Source: an uncultured Eubacteriales bacterium (GTDB lineage Bacteria; Bacillota; Clostridia; Oscillospirales; CAG-272). Taken from it: a DNA stretch of 37,202 nt. The notes below the pieces were generated by a model. The model was given only the letters and a program-made list of their open reading frames with translations, was not told the DNA's origin and did no database searches. The stretch covers positions 1-37,202 of the forward strand of contig CAKSIP010000013.1 in the NCBI GenBank assembly GCA_934462825.1, in the 5' to 3' direction. Below, piece by piece: positions 24,401 through 32,739 of this stretch (within the stretch, counting starts at the first letter, position 1; every line of letters starts with the position of its first letter). A program made the translations under genes and the position numbers.

Positions 24401-27400
24401 TCAATTTTTTCCTTTCGTGTTGGAGGCACTGACGGAAGAATCGGCGCTGTCAGACGCTTCTGCTTCGGTACAATTTTCTGTGTTGTCTGCTGCCTCCTTC
24501 GGCGGATCGGCCACGCTACTCGCCTCGGTAGCAGGGCTTTCTCCGGCATCTCCCGTTTCGATTTCTTCGCCGTCTGCCATATTTTCACCTTCACCTTCGC
24601 CTTCTCCTTCGTCATACAGTTTGGCATAAATAAAGCGGTATATCGGTTTTTCAAAAAGGATGAGAAGCAGGAACAGTACGGTAAATCCTCCCGAAATCAG
24701 CATGCCGTAAACAAAGCACTTGGGACGATAAAGAAATTCCACCGAATGAGAGCCTTCCTCGCCAATGTCAAAGGTGATTAAAGAATCAAATGTTTTGTAA
24801 TAATCAACTTTTTTGCCATCTACCTTGACAATCCAGCCTTCATCATAAGGGATGGTTGTCAAAATCGTCTGATCGTTTGTCAGGGTGCGGAGCGTGCCGG
24901 TGAGATGATCCTCGGAATATTGATCATCCAAAACCAGCTGGGTAGCGCTGAGCTTGGCAAAGGCGTCCCGGAAAGCCGTGTCGTCCAAATAGTAGAAGGA
25001 ATCCACGTCGTTTTTCACATAAAGCACATCGGCGTTCAGTTTCATTTTGAGCGTAATGGTTTCCCCTTTGCGGAAATATCCGAGCAACATGGAACGATCG
25101 GTGTTCGCTCCGTAGAAGGTGCCGAAATCGTTTCCGTTCAAAGTCAACTGAACCTCGCGCGGGTACAGGCTGGGAAGGTAAAAATACACATCACCGTCGC
25201 GGGGCGCTGTAATCGTATAGATAACCTCAGCGGAGGATCCGCCGTCCTTGGGAGAATAGCTGGTGTGGCGATCGGCAATTCCAAGGCTGCAATTGTTGGT
25301 CGTGGCGGAGTATTTTCCAAGCGTTTTGAAAAGCTCCGTTTCGGATCCGAGCATGGCGGATACCATGGCGTTGAGCTTATGATAAGGAGTAAAATAAGCC
25401 TCCTTGTCGGATTTTGTTTTGAAGGAAAAGTCAACGGTTGTGGACTTGTTGACTCCGTAAGCAAGGGACAGGGCGTACGGATTGTAATAAGCGCTGTATC
25501 CGTTTTCGGTTGTGTACAGCACATAATTTCGCGTCAGCATATCTCGGTAATTGTCCATACCGGTTTCGGTAAGGTATCCGGTTACGCCGTTGTCAGACAT
25601 AATGATATATCGCAATCCGAGCAGGGAGTCATTGACGGGATTTCCGCCTCCCGTGTAATAATTTTTATGACCTCCATTGATATAACCCATGCGGTAGAGC
25701 AATTGGATGGTTTCACGGTTCAAGGTGGAGGAGGAGCTTGTCAGCCCGCGAATGTTCAGCGCCATGTTGTCATTGGAGCGCGGAATGATAATGTTCATTT
25801 TTTCCATCCGATAGAAGGAGGTGTCCATGGCCTGCACTTTGTCTACAATCGGACGGATATTTTTCATAAAGTCGCTGTAGGACGAATAAGAAGCATAGGC
25901 AACATCGTTGTTAAGCCCGACCACATTTTGAAGTCCGTTGGCAAACATTTCAAGGCAAACAATGACCACAAGAACCATGCTCATGCTCTGAGGCTTTGGT
26001 GTTTTGCGCAGAACTCCGAGCATAATCAGATAAACGGCCAAACACAGAAGGGAAAACGCGATGGTTTGATACGGGCTGAGGGGCGCTCCTTTTTCGGAGT
26101 TGAAGCTGGAAAAGGTGTATTTTTGCGCCACAACGAGGAACAGAACAATAAACGCTGTGGTTGTCAGATGAACTTTGCCGCTAATATTGGGGGCATCACA
26201 AAGGCCCTTATAAGCCATAACGATCATCAAAAAGGATAGCATAAAGCTGTACCGATGGTTTAGCCAGTTCGGCTCTTGAAATCCGTGCCAAACAAGGTCT
26301 ACCACGTTAATCATAAAGCAAAGGGAGAACAGAGAAATCATTACCCCCGACATAATCTTTTCCCGTGTGCTGATCTTGCCGGAAATAAAGTAAACAGGGA
26401 GCATGAAAAGCGTGAGGGTGCCGCAATAAACGAAGGGCAACCCGCGCCACCGAACGGTGGAATAAGAGCCGGGAAGAAATTGCGTCAGATAGTCCATCAA
26501 GTCAAACTTCAGTGCAACTTTCCAGGAAGGATTGGTAAAGGTGCTTTTCCCGAATGTAAGGGAATAGTACGCTGTTAGAATGATGACAGCCGAAATGCCT
26601 ACGGCAAGAACGGAATATACAATGGCGCGAAGCAATGTTTTGACAAAATGCTTGCTTTCTCCGAGCGGATTGTTGGCGCCGTTTTGCGAGTGTGCTACGT
26701 AATAGTAACCGAAATAAAGCGCCGTGTAGATACACACCATGTAACCGATATAGTAGTTGCTCATAATCGTGAGAGCCAGCGAGATTACATAGAGCTTAAA
26801 CTTCCGATATTTAATCAGACTTTCAATGCCGTAGGTGAGCAAGGGTAGCCAAATCAGCGCATCAATCCACATGGTATTGCTTTGCTGAACGATGGCATAG
26901 GAGCAAAGGGCATACATGACGGAAAAAATAATGACGTTACACGGCTGCCGTTTTTCGGGATCTGTAATTTTATGCAGGTAAAAACCGGCAGAAAGTCCGC
27001 AAAGTCCGGTTTTCAAAAGCAAAAGAAAAAGCAGCGCTTCCTGAATGGCCTCGCGGGGAAAAAGTGCTACAATATAGGAAAGAGGGCTTGCGATATAGTA
27101 AGCATAAATGCCCATAAATTCGCCGCCGAGTTGGCGCGAAAAGGAGTAAAGCAAGCTGGCATTTCCGTGAACAAACTCGCGCAACGCTTCAAAAAATCCG
27201 ACATATTGCGCATTGAGGTCTAAGACAAGCACAGATCCGTTGCCAAAGGGATGAATTTGCATGGCGAGATAGATGAGGTACATAATAAGGATCGGGAGGG
27301 CAAAAGAGAGCCAAAGATAAGAACGCTTCCAATTAGAAAGATAGCGAAGTCTTTCACGGAAAGTCAGATTTTCACCGCCGGGAAGCATGCCCCGGACGAG

Positions 27401-27451
27401 ATCTTTGAAATAATGCTGTTTGGATTTTTCCTTTTGCGATATTGCCGTCAT
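24401..27451 (-). CDS. YfhO-family membrane protein
   Basis: Large polytopic membrane protein, 1016 aa. The first helix is near residue 45, followed by DLNAQYVGFFEALREF and roughly a dozen more helices to about 530. A mostly extracellular beta-rich domain runs to about 910, and one last helix (MLISGGFTVLFLLLIL) precedes an acidic cytosolic tail. This is the YfhO layout; characterised members glycosylate lipoteichoic acid or related polymers with lipid-linked sugars. The tail has a GE dipeptide repeat and a long Glu/Ala/Ser/Asp-rich stretch, which is unusual. The start overlaps the DUF951 stop by 4 bases. Its place between DUF951 and ruvAB has no obvious functional meaning. Confidence 0.88.
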   Translation of the reverse strand: MTAISQKEKSKQHYFKDLVRGMLPGGENLTFRERLRYLSNWKRSYLWLSFALPILIMYLIYLAMQIHPFGNGSVLVLDLNAQYVGFFEALREFVHGNASLLYSFSRQLGGEFMGIYAYYIASPLSYIVALFPREAIQEALLFLLLLKTGLCGLSAGFYLHKITDPEKRQPCNVIIFSVMYALCSYAIVQQSNTMWIDALIWLPLLTYGIESLIKYRKFKLYVISLALTIMSNYYIGYMVCIYTALYFGYYYVAHSQNGANNPLGESKHFVKTLLRAIVYSVLAVGISAVIILTAYYSLTFGKSTFTNPSWKVALKFDLMDYLTQFLPGSYSTVRWRGLPFVYCGTLTLFMLPVYFISGKISTREKIMSGVMISLFSLCFMINVVDLVWHGFQEPNWLNHRYSFMLSFLMIVMAYKGLCDAPNISGKVHLTTTAFIVLFLVVAQKYTFSSFNSEKGAPLSPYQTIAFSLLCLAVYLIMLGVLRKTPKPQSMSMVLVVIVCLEMFANGLQNVVGLNNDVAYASYSSYSDFMKNIRPIVDKVQAMDTSFYRMEKMNIIIPRSNDNMALNIRGLTSSSSTLNRETIQLLYRMGYINGGHKNYYTGGGNPVNDSLLGLRYIIMSDNGVTGYLTETGMDNYRDMLTRNYVLYTTENGYSAYYNPYALSLAYGVNKSTTVDFSFKTKSDKEAYFTPYHKLNAMVSAMLGSETELFKTLGKYSATTNNCSLGIADRHTSYSPKDGGSSAEVIYTITAPRDGDVYFYLPSLYPREVQLTLNGNDFGTFYGANTDRSMLLGYFRKGETITLKMKLNADVLYVKNDVDSFYYLDDTAFRDAFAKLSATQLVLDDQYSEDHLTGTLRTLTNDQTILTTIPYDEGWIVKVDGKKVDYYKTFDSLITFDIGEEGSHSVEFLYRPKCFVYGMLISGGFTVLFLLLILFEKPIYRFIYAKLYDEGEGEGEGENMADGEEIETGDAGESPATEASSVADPPKEAADNTENCTEAEASDSADSSVSASNTKGKN

Positions 27452-27657
27452 TTTTGATTTGGATCCTCACTTTCCCTATCAAGCTTTTTTATAGCTTTTT
27501 CGAATTTTACTCTGTCAAGTGTCATATCTCTGCCACATTGTGTGCATATGACACGAATCTCACTGCCAACGCGGAGAATACGGAAGCGATTTCCTCCGCA
27601 GGGATGCGGTTTTTTCATTTCCGCGATGTCCCCAACAGACAACTTTACAATTTTCAT
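27448..27657 (-). CDS. DUF951 family zinc-ribbon-like protein
   Basis: Small 69-aa protein matching the Firmicutes DUF951 pattern: VGDIAEMKKPHPCGGNRFRIL, then VICTQCGRDMTLDR. Conserved Cys20 and the CxxC pair suggest a structural metal or nucleic-acid-type role, but the function is unknown. The ribosome binding site CAGGAG lies 7 bases before the ATG. It is first gene of a four-gene operon and overlaps the yfhO-family gene by ATGA. Confidence 0.9.
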   Translation of the reverse strand: MKIVKLSVGDIAEMKKPHPCGGNRFRILRVGSEIRVICTQCGRDMTLDRVKFEKAIKKLDRESEDPNQK

Positions 27658-27688
27658 CGCGCTTTGCTCCTGAGTATATTATTACACA

Positions 27689-27717
27689 ATTATACCACAA
27701 AAAAGTTATACTGTAAA
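27689..27717 (-). promoter_or_regulatory. Promoter of the DUF951-yfhO-ruvAB operon
   Basis: Minus strand: TTTACA (27712-27717), 17-base spacer, TATAAT (27689-27694). It is divergent from the ruvC promoter, with 49 bases between their -35 elements. Confidence 0.8.
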
Positions 27718-27766
27718 TCCTTTTTCCGTAAATAACGTATAAATTATATAAACCATAAGAAATGAT

Positions 27767-27795
27767 TTGACTTATTATAAAGAATGTGATATAAT
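27767..27795 (+). promoter_or_regulatory. Promoter of ruvC
   Basis: TTGACT (27767-27772), 17-base spacer, TATAAT (27790-27795), giving a leader of about 60 bases before ruvC. Confidence 0.82.
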
Positions 27796-27861
27796 AAACT
27801 GATTTATCATGTTTATCATAGGTTGCGAAGGCGCGAATGTCTGTCGTGCCGAAGGGGGAAA

Positions 27862-28359
27862 ATGATCATTCTTGGAATTGATCCCGGAATTGCCATCGTT
27901 GGCTGGGGTGTTTTGAGCTATGCGGGAAACAAATTCAAAGTGCTTGGATACGGTTCCATTCAAACGCCGGCGGGTATGCCAACGGAGGATCGCCTTTGCG
28001 TTGTGTACAGCGAATTGAGAGAGATAATCAAAAAGTACAAGCCGGAGCATATGGCCATTGAGGAGCTTTTTTGGAATACCAATCAGAAAACAGGCATTCG
28101 TGTCAGTGAAGCACGGGGCGTAATTTTGCTGTGCGGGAGACAGGCAGGTTTGGATATTTACGAGTACACCCCCCTCCAGGTAAAACAAGCCGTTGTTGGC
28201 TATGGTCGAGCAGACAAAAAGCAGGTTATTTCCATGGTCACGCTTCTTCTGGGGCTGACTTCTGCACCGAAGCCCGATGATACCGCCGATGCGTTGGCTA
28301 TCGCTATATGCCATGGGCACAGTGGCGGCTCCCGATTGGCGGAGTATTTTAACCAATAA
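27862..28359 (+). CDS. ruvC: Holliday junction resolvase RuvC
   Basis: Endonuclease that cuts Holliday junctions in the RuvABC complex. The 165-aa protein has the RNase H-like active site: Asp7 in GIDPG, Glu67 in AIEELFW, and the C-terminal acidic pair in PDDTADALAIAICH. GAAGGGGG (27851-27858) lies just before the chosen ATG; 13 upstream in-frame codons are probably leader. It is divergent from the operon that carries ruvAB, rather than adjacent as in most Firmicutes with all three genes. A methyltransferase gene follows after 39 bases. Confidence 0.96.
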   Translation: MIILGIDPGIAIVGWGVLSYAGNKFKVLGYGSIQTPAGMPTEDRLCVVYSELREIIKKYKPEHMAIEELFWNTNQKTGIRVSEARGVILLCGRQAGLDIYEYTPLQVKQAVVGYGRADKKQVISMVTLLLGLTSAPKPDDTADALAIAICHGHSGGSRLAEYFNQ

Positions 28360-28398
28360 TCGCAAGAACAAAGAAAGCAAAAAACAGAGGATTTTTTC

Positions 28399-29259
28399 AT
28401 GTGGTATTCTGAAAATTGGAAAGATTATGAATTGCTTGACGCTTCGGATGGGGAGCGTTTGGAGCGTTGGGGAAAATATATTCTGATTCGGCCGGATCCT
28501 CAGGTAATTTGGAAAAATGTCAAGCGCCATCCGGCATGGAAAAAGGCGGACGGCATATACAATCGTTCCGGGGGTGGCGGAAGCTGGAGCAAACGCCTTT
28601 TGCCGGAGACGTGGAGCATCGGATACCGCGACCTTCATTTCATGATTAAACCGATGGGGTTCAAGCATACAGGTCTTTTCCCGGAGCAAGCAGCCAATTG
28701 GGATTGGCTTTCGGATTTGATACAAAAATCGGGAAGGCCGATTAAAGTGCTCAACCTATTTGCCTATACCGGGGGAGCTACTGTGGCAACGGCTAAAGCC
28801 GGTGCATCGGTGTGCCATGTGGATGCCGCAAAGGGAATGGTGGCGCAAGCAAAAGAAAACGCCGCACTGAGCGGGCTGTCTGAAGCGCCGATCCGCTATA
28901 TTGTTGATGATTGCAAAAAATTTGTGGAAAGGGAAATTCGGAGAAATAACCATTATGATGGAATCCTAATGGATCCGCCATCTTATGGACGAGGCCCTTC
29001 GGGGGAGGTTTGGAAAATCGAGGAAAGCGTAGACGAGTTGGTTCGATTGACCGCACAGCTTTTGTCGGAACGACCGCTGTTCTTCCTCATCAATTCTTAT
29101 ACAACGGGGCTTTCTCCCATGACAATGAAGTATATTTTGGATGTTCACGTGACATCGAAACGCGGCGGACATTCTGAGAGCGGCGAACTTGGGTTAAAAG
29201 TGTCTCAAACGGGAGGCTTTTTGCCGTGCGGCGCAAGCGCACGCTGGAGTGCGGAATAG
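28399..29259 (+). CDS. Class I SAM-dependent methyltransferase (RlmI/RlmK-like)
   Basis: The 286-aa protein has the SAM-binding motif VLNLFAYTGGATVATAKAG around residue 115-133, the acidic ribose-binding HVDAAKGM segment and the catalytic-type motif LMDPPSYGRG near 192, resembling the RlmI/RlmK/RlmL rRNA methyltransferase group. It lacks the N-terminal PUA domain of RlmI; the first 90 residues are short and basic. AGAGGA lies about 9 bases before the ATG. Base-modification of rRNA or tRNA is likely, but the target nucleotide cannot be stated. Probably cotranscribed with ruvC. Confidence 0.82.
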   Translation: MWYSENWKDYELLDASDGERLERWGKYILIRPDPQVIWKNVKRHPAWKKADGIYNRSGGGGSWSKRLLPETWSIGYRDLHFMIKPMGFKHTGLFPEQAANWDWLSDLIQKSGRPIKVLNLFAYTGGATVATAKAGASVCHVDAAKGMVAQAKENAALSGLSEAPIRYIVDDCKKFVEREIRRNNHYDGILMDPPSYGRGPSGEVWKIEESVDELVRLTAQLLSERPLFFLINSYTTGLSPMTMKYILDVHVTSKRGGHSESGELGLKVSQTGGFLPCGASARWSAE

Positions 29260-29344
29260 AAGCATACAAGCCAAAGCGAAAAATCAAAGCAATGAAATCT
29301 TAAGATATTTCATTCAGTAAAGTGAAGGTTTTACAGGAAAAATC

Positions 29345-30238
29345 ATGTCAGAATCATTTATCAAGACCGAGCATCTTTCTTATACTTATGAAACCGGGAA
29401 TATAGGAGAAGAAACGCCCGCTGTGCGGGACGTCTCGCTTACCATTGAAAAAGGTGAATATGTGGCGGTGCTGGGACACAACGGATCGGGAAAATCCACG
29501 TTCGCCAAGCTTCTGAATTTTATTTTGGAGCCGACTTCGGGTAAAATATTCATTGACGGCCGGGACATTACCGATGAAAACATCACGGAGGACGATATTT
29601 ATCGGTTGCGAAGTCGCATAGGGATGGTGTTTCAAAACCCGGACAACCAATTGGTAGCCACGATTGTGGAAGAAGACGTAGCATTCGGGCCGGAAAATTT
29701 GGGCGTTCCTCCACAGGAAATTCGCAAGCGCGTGGACGAATCCTTGCAAACGGTTGGGATGACGGAGTATATACATCATGAGCCTCACCGCTTGTCGGGA
29801 GGACAAAAGCAGAGAGTTGCTATTGCCGGTGTGCTTGCCATGCACCCGGAATGCATTATATTTGACGAATCTACCGCCATGTTGGATCCGGTTGGCCGTA
29901 AGGAAGTTGTTCAGACGATTCACAAATTGAATCAGGAAGAAAATATTACTATTATCAATATCACACATTACATGGAAGAAGCGGCGCTGGCGGATCGGAT
30001 TCTCGTTTTTAATGACGGTGAGCTTTTGATGGACGGCACACCGGCCCAGGTTTTTGCCCGCGAAAAGGAACTTTTAGCCGTAGGCTTGGATATTCCTCCG
30101 TGTGTGGCGCTTGCAAAGGAAATGCGTCAAAAAGGCTTTCCGGTGTCGGCTGATGCCGTTACCCCTGAGGCGTGCGCGAAAGCCATAGCAGAGGCGTATT
30201 TTCAGATGATAGGAAAGCAAGGAGGAACAGAAAAATGA
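29345..30238 (+). CDS. ecfA1: ECF transporter ATPase EcfA1
   Basis: One of two ATPases energising energy-coupling factor vitamin transporters. The 297-aa protein has Walker A GHNGSGKST (44-52), Q-loop VFQNPDNQLV, signature LSGGQKQRVAIAG and Walker B IIFDESTAMLDP; the DEST sequence is typical of EcfA1. A C-terminal extension past 240 matches the family's dimer region. It is followed by ecfA2 with a 4-base overlap, ecfT and truA, the classic Firmicutes order. No substrate subunit is in the cluster, so it is the shared group II module; ThiT at 8905 is a likely client. Confidence 0.96.
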   Translation: MSESFIKTEHLSYTYETGNIGEETPAVRDVSLTIEKGEYVAVLGHNGSGKSTFAKLLNFILEPTSGKIFIDGRDITDENITEDDIYRLRSRIGMVFQNPDNQLVATIVEEDVAFGPENLGVPPQEIRKRVDESLQTVGMTEYIHHEPHRLSGGQKQRVAIAGVLAMHPECIIFDESTAMLDPVGRKEVVQTIHKLNQEENITIINITHYMEEAALADRILVFNDGELLMDGTPAQVFAREKELLAVGLDIPPCVALAKEMRQKGFPVSADAVTPEACAKAIAEAYFQMIGKQGGTEK

Positions 30239-31101
30239 AAGAAGTGAAACTGTCCCTTCAAAACGTGAGTTATGTATATTCCGCGGGTACGCCCTTTGAG
30301 ATTCAAGCCTTGGATCATGTCAACGTGGAAATCGGCGCCGGTATAATTACCGGGATTATCGGTCATACCGGTTCGGGAAAGTCTACATTAGTGCAACTTT
30401 TTAATGGGCTTTTAAAACCGGATGAGGGAAAAATTCTTTTGGACGGAAAGGATATTTGGGAAAAGCCAAAGGATATTTACAAAATCCGCTTTCGTGTGGG
30501 TTTGGTTATGCAGTACCCGGAATATCAGTTGTTTGAAGAAACCGTAGAAAAAGATATTGCTTATGCCCCAATCAATATGGGGTGCTCGACCGAAGAAGTC
30601 ACAAAGCGCGTGACCGAAGCTGCGGTGTTTACGGGCCTTTCGTCGGAAATTCTTGCAAAATCTCCTTTCGATTTGTCGGGTGGACAAAAGCGTAGAGCTG
30701 CCATTGCGGGCATTATGGCTATGCTTCCCGAGGTTTTGGTTTTGGATGAACCGGCCGCCGGGTTGGATCCGCGAGGAAAAAAAGAGATTCTGACCGGAAT
30801 ACGCAATTATCAAGAAAAAACAGGTGCTACGGTCATTCTTGTGAGTCACAGTATGGAGGATATGGCAAAGTATTGTGATGATCTGATCGTCATGTCAGAT
30901 GCTAAAGTGGTCATGCAGGGAAATTGCGACCAGATCTTTTCCAAGGCCGCTTACCTTTCGCAAATCGGCTTGGATGTACCCGGAATTACCCGTATGATGC
31001 AAATTATCAAGCAAAGCGGAATGGACGTCAATGACAATGTGTATACGCTGGAAGCGGCGAAACAAGAGCTTTGCGCACTGTTTGAAAAAATAAGAAAATA
31101 A
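30235..31101 (+). CDS. ecfA2: ECF transporter ATPase EcfA2
   Basis: Second ATPase of the energy-coupling factor module. The 288-aa protein has Walker A GHTGSGKST, Q-loop VMQYPEYQLF, signature LSGGQKRRAAIAG and Walker B VLVLDEPAAGLDP, the last typical of EcfA2. GGAGG (30221-30225) lies 9 bases before the ATG, which overlaps the ecfA1 stop. An upstream in-frame ATG inside ecfA1 is not supported. Confidence 0.96.
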   Translation: MKEVKLSLQNVSYVYSAGTPFEIQALDHVNVEIGAGIITGIIGHTGSGKSTLVQLFNGLLKPDEGKILLDGKDIWEKPKDIYKIRFRVGLVMQYPEYQLFEETVEKDIAYAPINMGCSTEEVTKRVTEAAVFTGLSSEILAKSPFDLSGGQKRRAAIAGIMAMLPEVLVLDEPAAGLDPRGKKEILTGIRNYQEKTGATVILVSHSMEDMAKYCDDLIVMSDAKVVMQGNCDQIFSKAAYLSQIGLDVPGITRMMQIIKQSGMDVNDNVYTLEAAKQELCALFEKIRK

Positions 31102-31115
31102 TGGATTAAATCGGA

Positions 31116-31934
31116 ATGAAAAATATAACACTCGGACAATATTATCCTGCGGAATCCTATTTGCACAAGGCCGATCCGAGGATCAAGATTGTTATGGCCC
31201 TTTTGTTTATTGTGGCTTCGTTTTTGTGCAAAAATGTGATCAGCTTTGCGGGATTGCTGTTGGCAACGGTGTTGCTTATGCTGATGAGCCGGATCCCGTT
31301 AAAGATTATTTTACGATCGGTACGGCCGATTTTGGTGATCATGGCTTTTACCATGCTGATCAATGTTTTTTGGACAAAAGGGGAAACCTTACTGTTGGAA
31401 TGGAAATTTATCAAAATTTATGCGGAAGGTATATACAATGCCGTTTTTATGCTGATTCGCATTGTATCGTTGGTGATTGGTGCCAGCGTATTGATTACAT
31501 ATACCACCACGCCGATTGCTTTGACGGATGCGATTGAAAGTCTTTTGTCCCCCTTGAAAAAAATCGGTGTGCCGGTGCATGATTTTGCTATGATGATGAC
31601 GATTGCTTTACGCTTTATTCCTACGCTTGTGGATGAAACCGAAAAAATCATGGCCGCACAAAAGTCCCGGGGCGCAGATTTTGCAAGCGGAAGCTTGATC
31701 AAACGAGCCAAAGCGTTGATCCCGGTTCTTGTACCGCTTTTTGTGTCAGCCTTCCGACGCGCCGATGAATTGGCAACGGCCATGGAATGTCGTTGCTATC
31801 GAGGAGGCGCCGGACGCACAAAACTGCATGCACTTCGATGCCGTGCCATTGACATTGTGGGACTTTGTATCGTGTGTTTGCTTTGCGTCGGACTTTTTGC
31901 CTGCAATTATATTCCGTTTGGGTATTCCATGTGA
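31116..31934 (+). CDS. ecfT: ECF transporter transmembrane protein EcfT
   Basis: Membrane subunit coupling EcfA1A2 to interchangeable S components. The 272-aa protein opens GQYYPAESYLHKADPRIKI, a family hallmark, has about five or six helices, and carries the two coupling-helix motifs: AQKSRGADF near 180-188 and AMECRCYRGG near 222. The second usually reads A-R-G; here it is C-R-C, a mild departure. It lies 14 bases after ecfA2 and 13 before truA, so the cluster is one operon. Confidence 0.95.
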   Translation: MKNITLGQYYPAESYLHKADPRIKIVMALLFIVASFLCKNVISFAGLLLATVLLMLMSRIPLKIILRSVRPILVIMAFTMLINVFWTKGETLLLEWKFIKIYAEGIYNAVFMLIRIVSLVIGASVLITYTTTPIALTDAIESLLSPLKKIGVPVHDFAMMMTIALRFIPTLVDETEKIMAAQKSRGADFASGSLIKRAKALIPVLVPLFVSAFRRADELATAMECRCYRGGAGRTKLHALRCRAIDIVGLCIVCLLCVGLFACNYIPFGYSM

Positions 31935-31947
31935 GGAGGTTGAACGT

Positions 31948-32706
31948 ATGAAGTTGATGATCCGTTTGTGCTATCGGGGCACGAGATACAGCGGATATCA
32001 GATACAGAACAATGCGTTAACCGTACAGCAAAAGCTCAATGAAGCGGTCAAGGCGCTGTTTGGAAGCGATTGTGATATTACCGGATGCAGCCGCACCGAC
32101 AGCGGGGTACATGCCGATGATTTCTGTGCCGTGATTACGCGCCGCGGAACTGACTCATTTGAGACTAAAATCCCCACTGAAAAGATCCCCTTGGCACTGT
32201 GTGCCCATTTGCCGGAAGATATTGCCGTGAAAGAGGCGACCTTGGTTCCCTCGGATTTTCATCCCCGCTATGATGTAAAATATAAAGAGTATCTCTACAA
32301 AATATGGAACCGACCGGAGCGAAATCCTTTTGCCTTGGATTTGTGCATGCACTATCCGCATCGGATTTCCGAGGATGCTTTGGATAAAATGAATCGGGCG
32401 GCACTTGCGTTTTGCGGAACCCATGATTTCATTTCGTATATGTCTCACGGAGGAAATGTCTCTGACACCGTGAGAACTGTATATCATGCCGGCGTAGAGC
32501 GAAATGGGGACTTTGTGGAATTTCGAATTTCTGCCAACGGATTCCTGTATAATATGGTGAGAATTATGGCAGGCACGTTGTTGTATGTGGCCGAAGGAAA
32601 AATTTGCCCGGAGGACATCAATCAAATTACAGAAGCCAAAAACCGTACCGCGGCGGGATTTACGGCGCCGGCTTCGGGATTGTTTCTGCATCGTGTGGTT
32701 TATTGA
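31948..32706 (+). CDS. truA: tRNA pseudouridine synthase A
   Basis: Converts U38-U40 of tRNA anticodon stems to pseudouridine. The 252-aa protein has the catalytic Asp51 in CSRTDSGVHA, then KYKEYLYKIWN, AFCGTHDF and NGFLYNMVRIMAG, all family landmarks. GAGGAGG (31933-31939), overlapping the ecfT stop region, fixes the start; the 73 in-frame codons upstream lie inside ecfT. truA after ecfT is the usual Firmicutes arrangement. Confidence 0.97.
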   Translation: MKLMIRLCYRGTRYSGYQIQNNALTVQQKLNEAVKALFGSDCDITGCSRTDSGVHADDFCAVITRRGTDSFETKIPTEKIPLALCAHLPEDIAVKEATLVPSDFHPRYDVKYKEYLYKIWNRPERNPFALDLCMHYPHRISEDALDKMNRAALAFCGTHDFISYMSHGGNVSDTVRTVYHAGVERNGDFVEFRISANGFLYNMVRIMAGTLLYVAEGKICPEDINQITEAKNRTAAGFTAPASGLFLHRVVY

Positions 32707-32739
32707 GCTTTGAAAAAGAAAAAAATGATGGGAGCAGAT

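Noticed and set aside
24905..26239. Open frame of 444 codons antisense to the yfhO-family gene
   Set aside because: Shadow frame with no start signal; the opposite strand encodes a coherent membrane protein.
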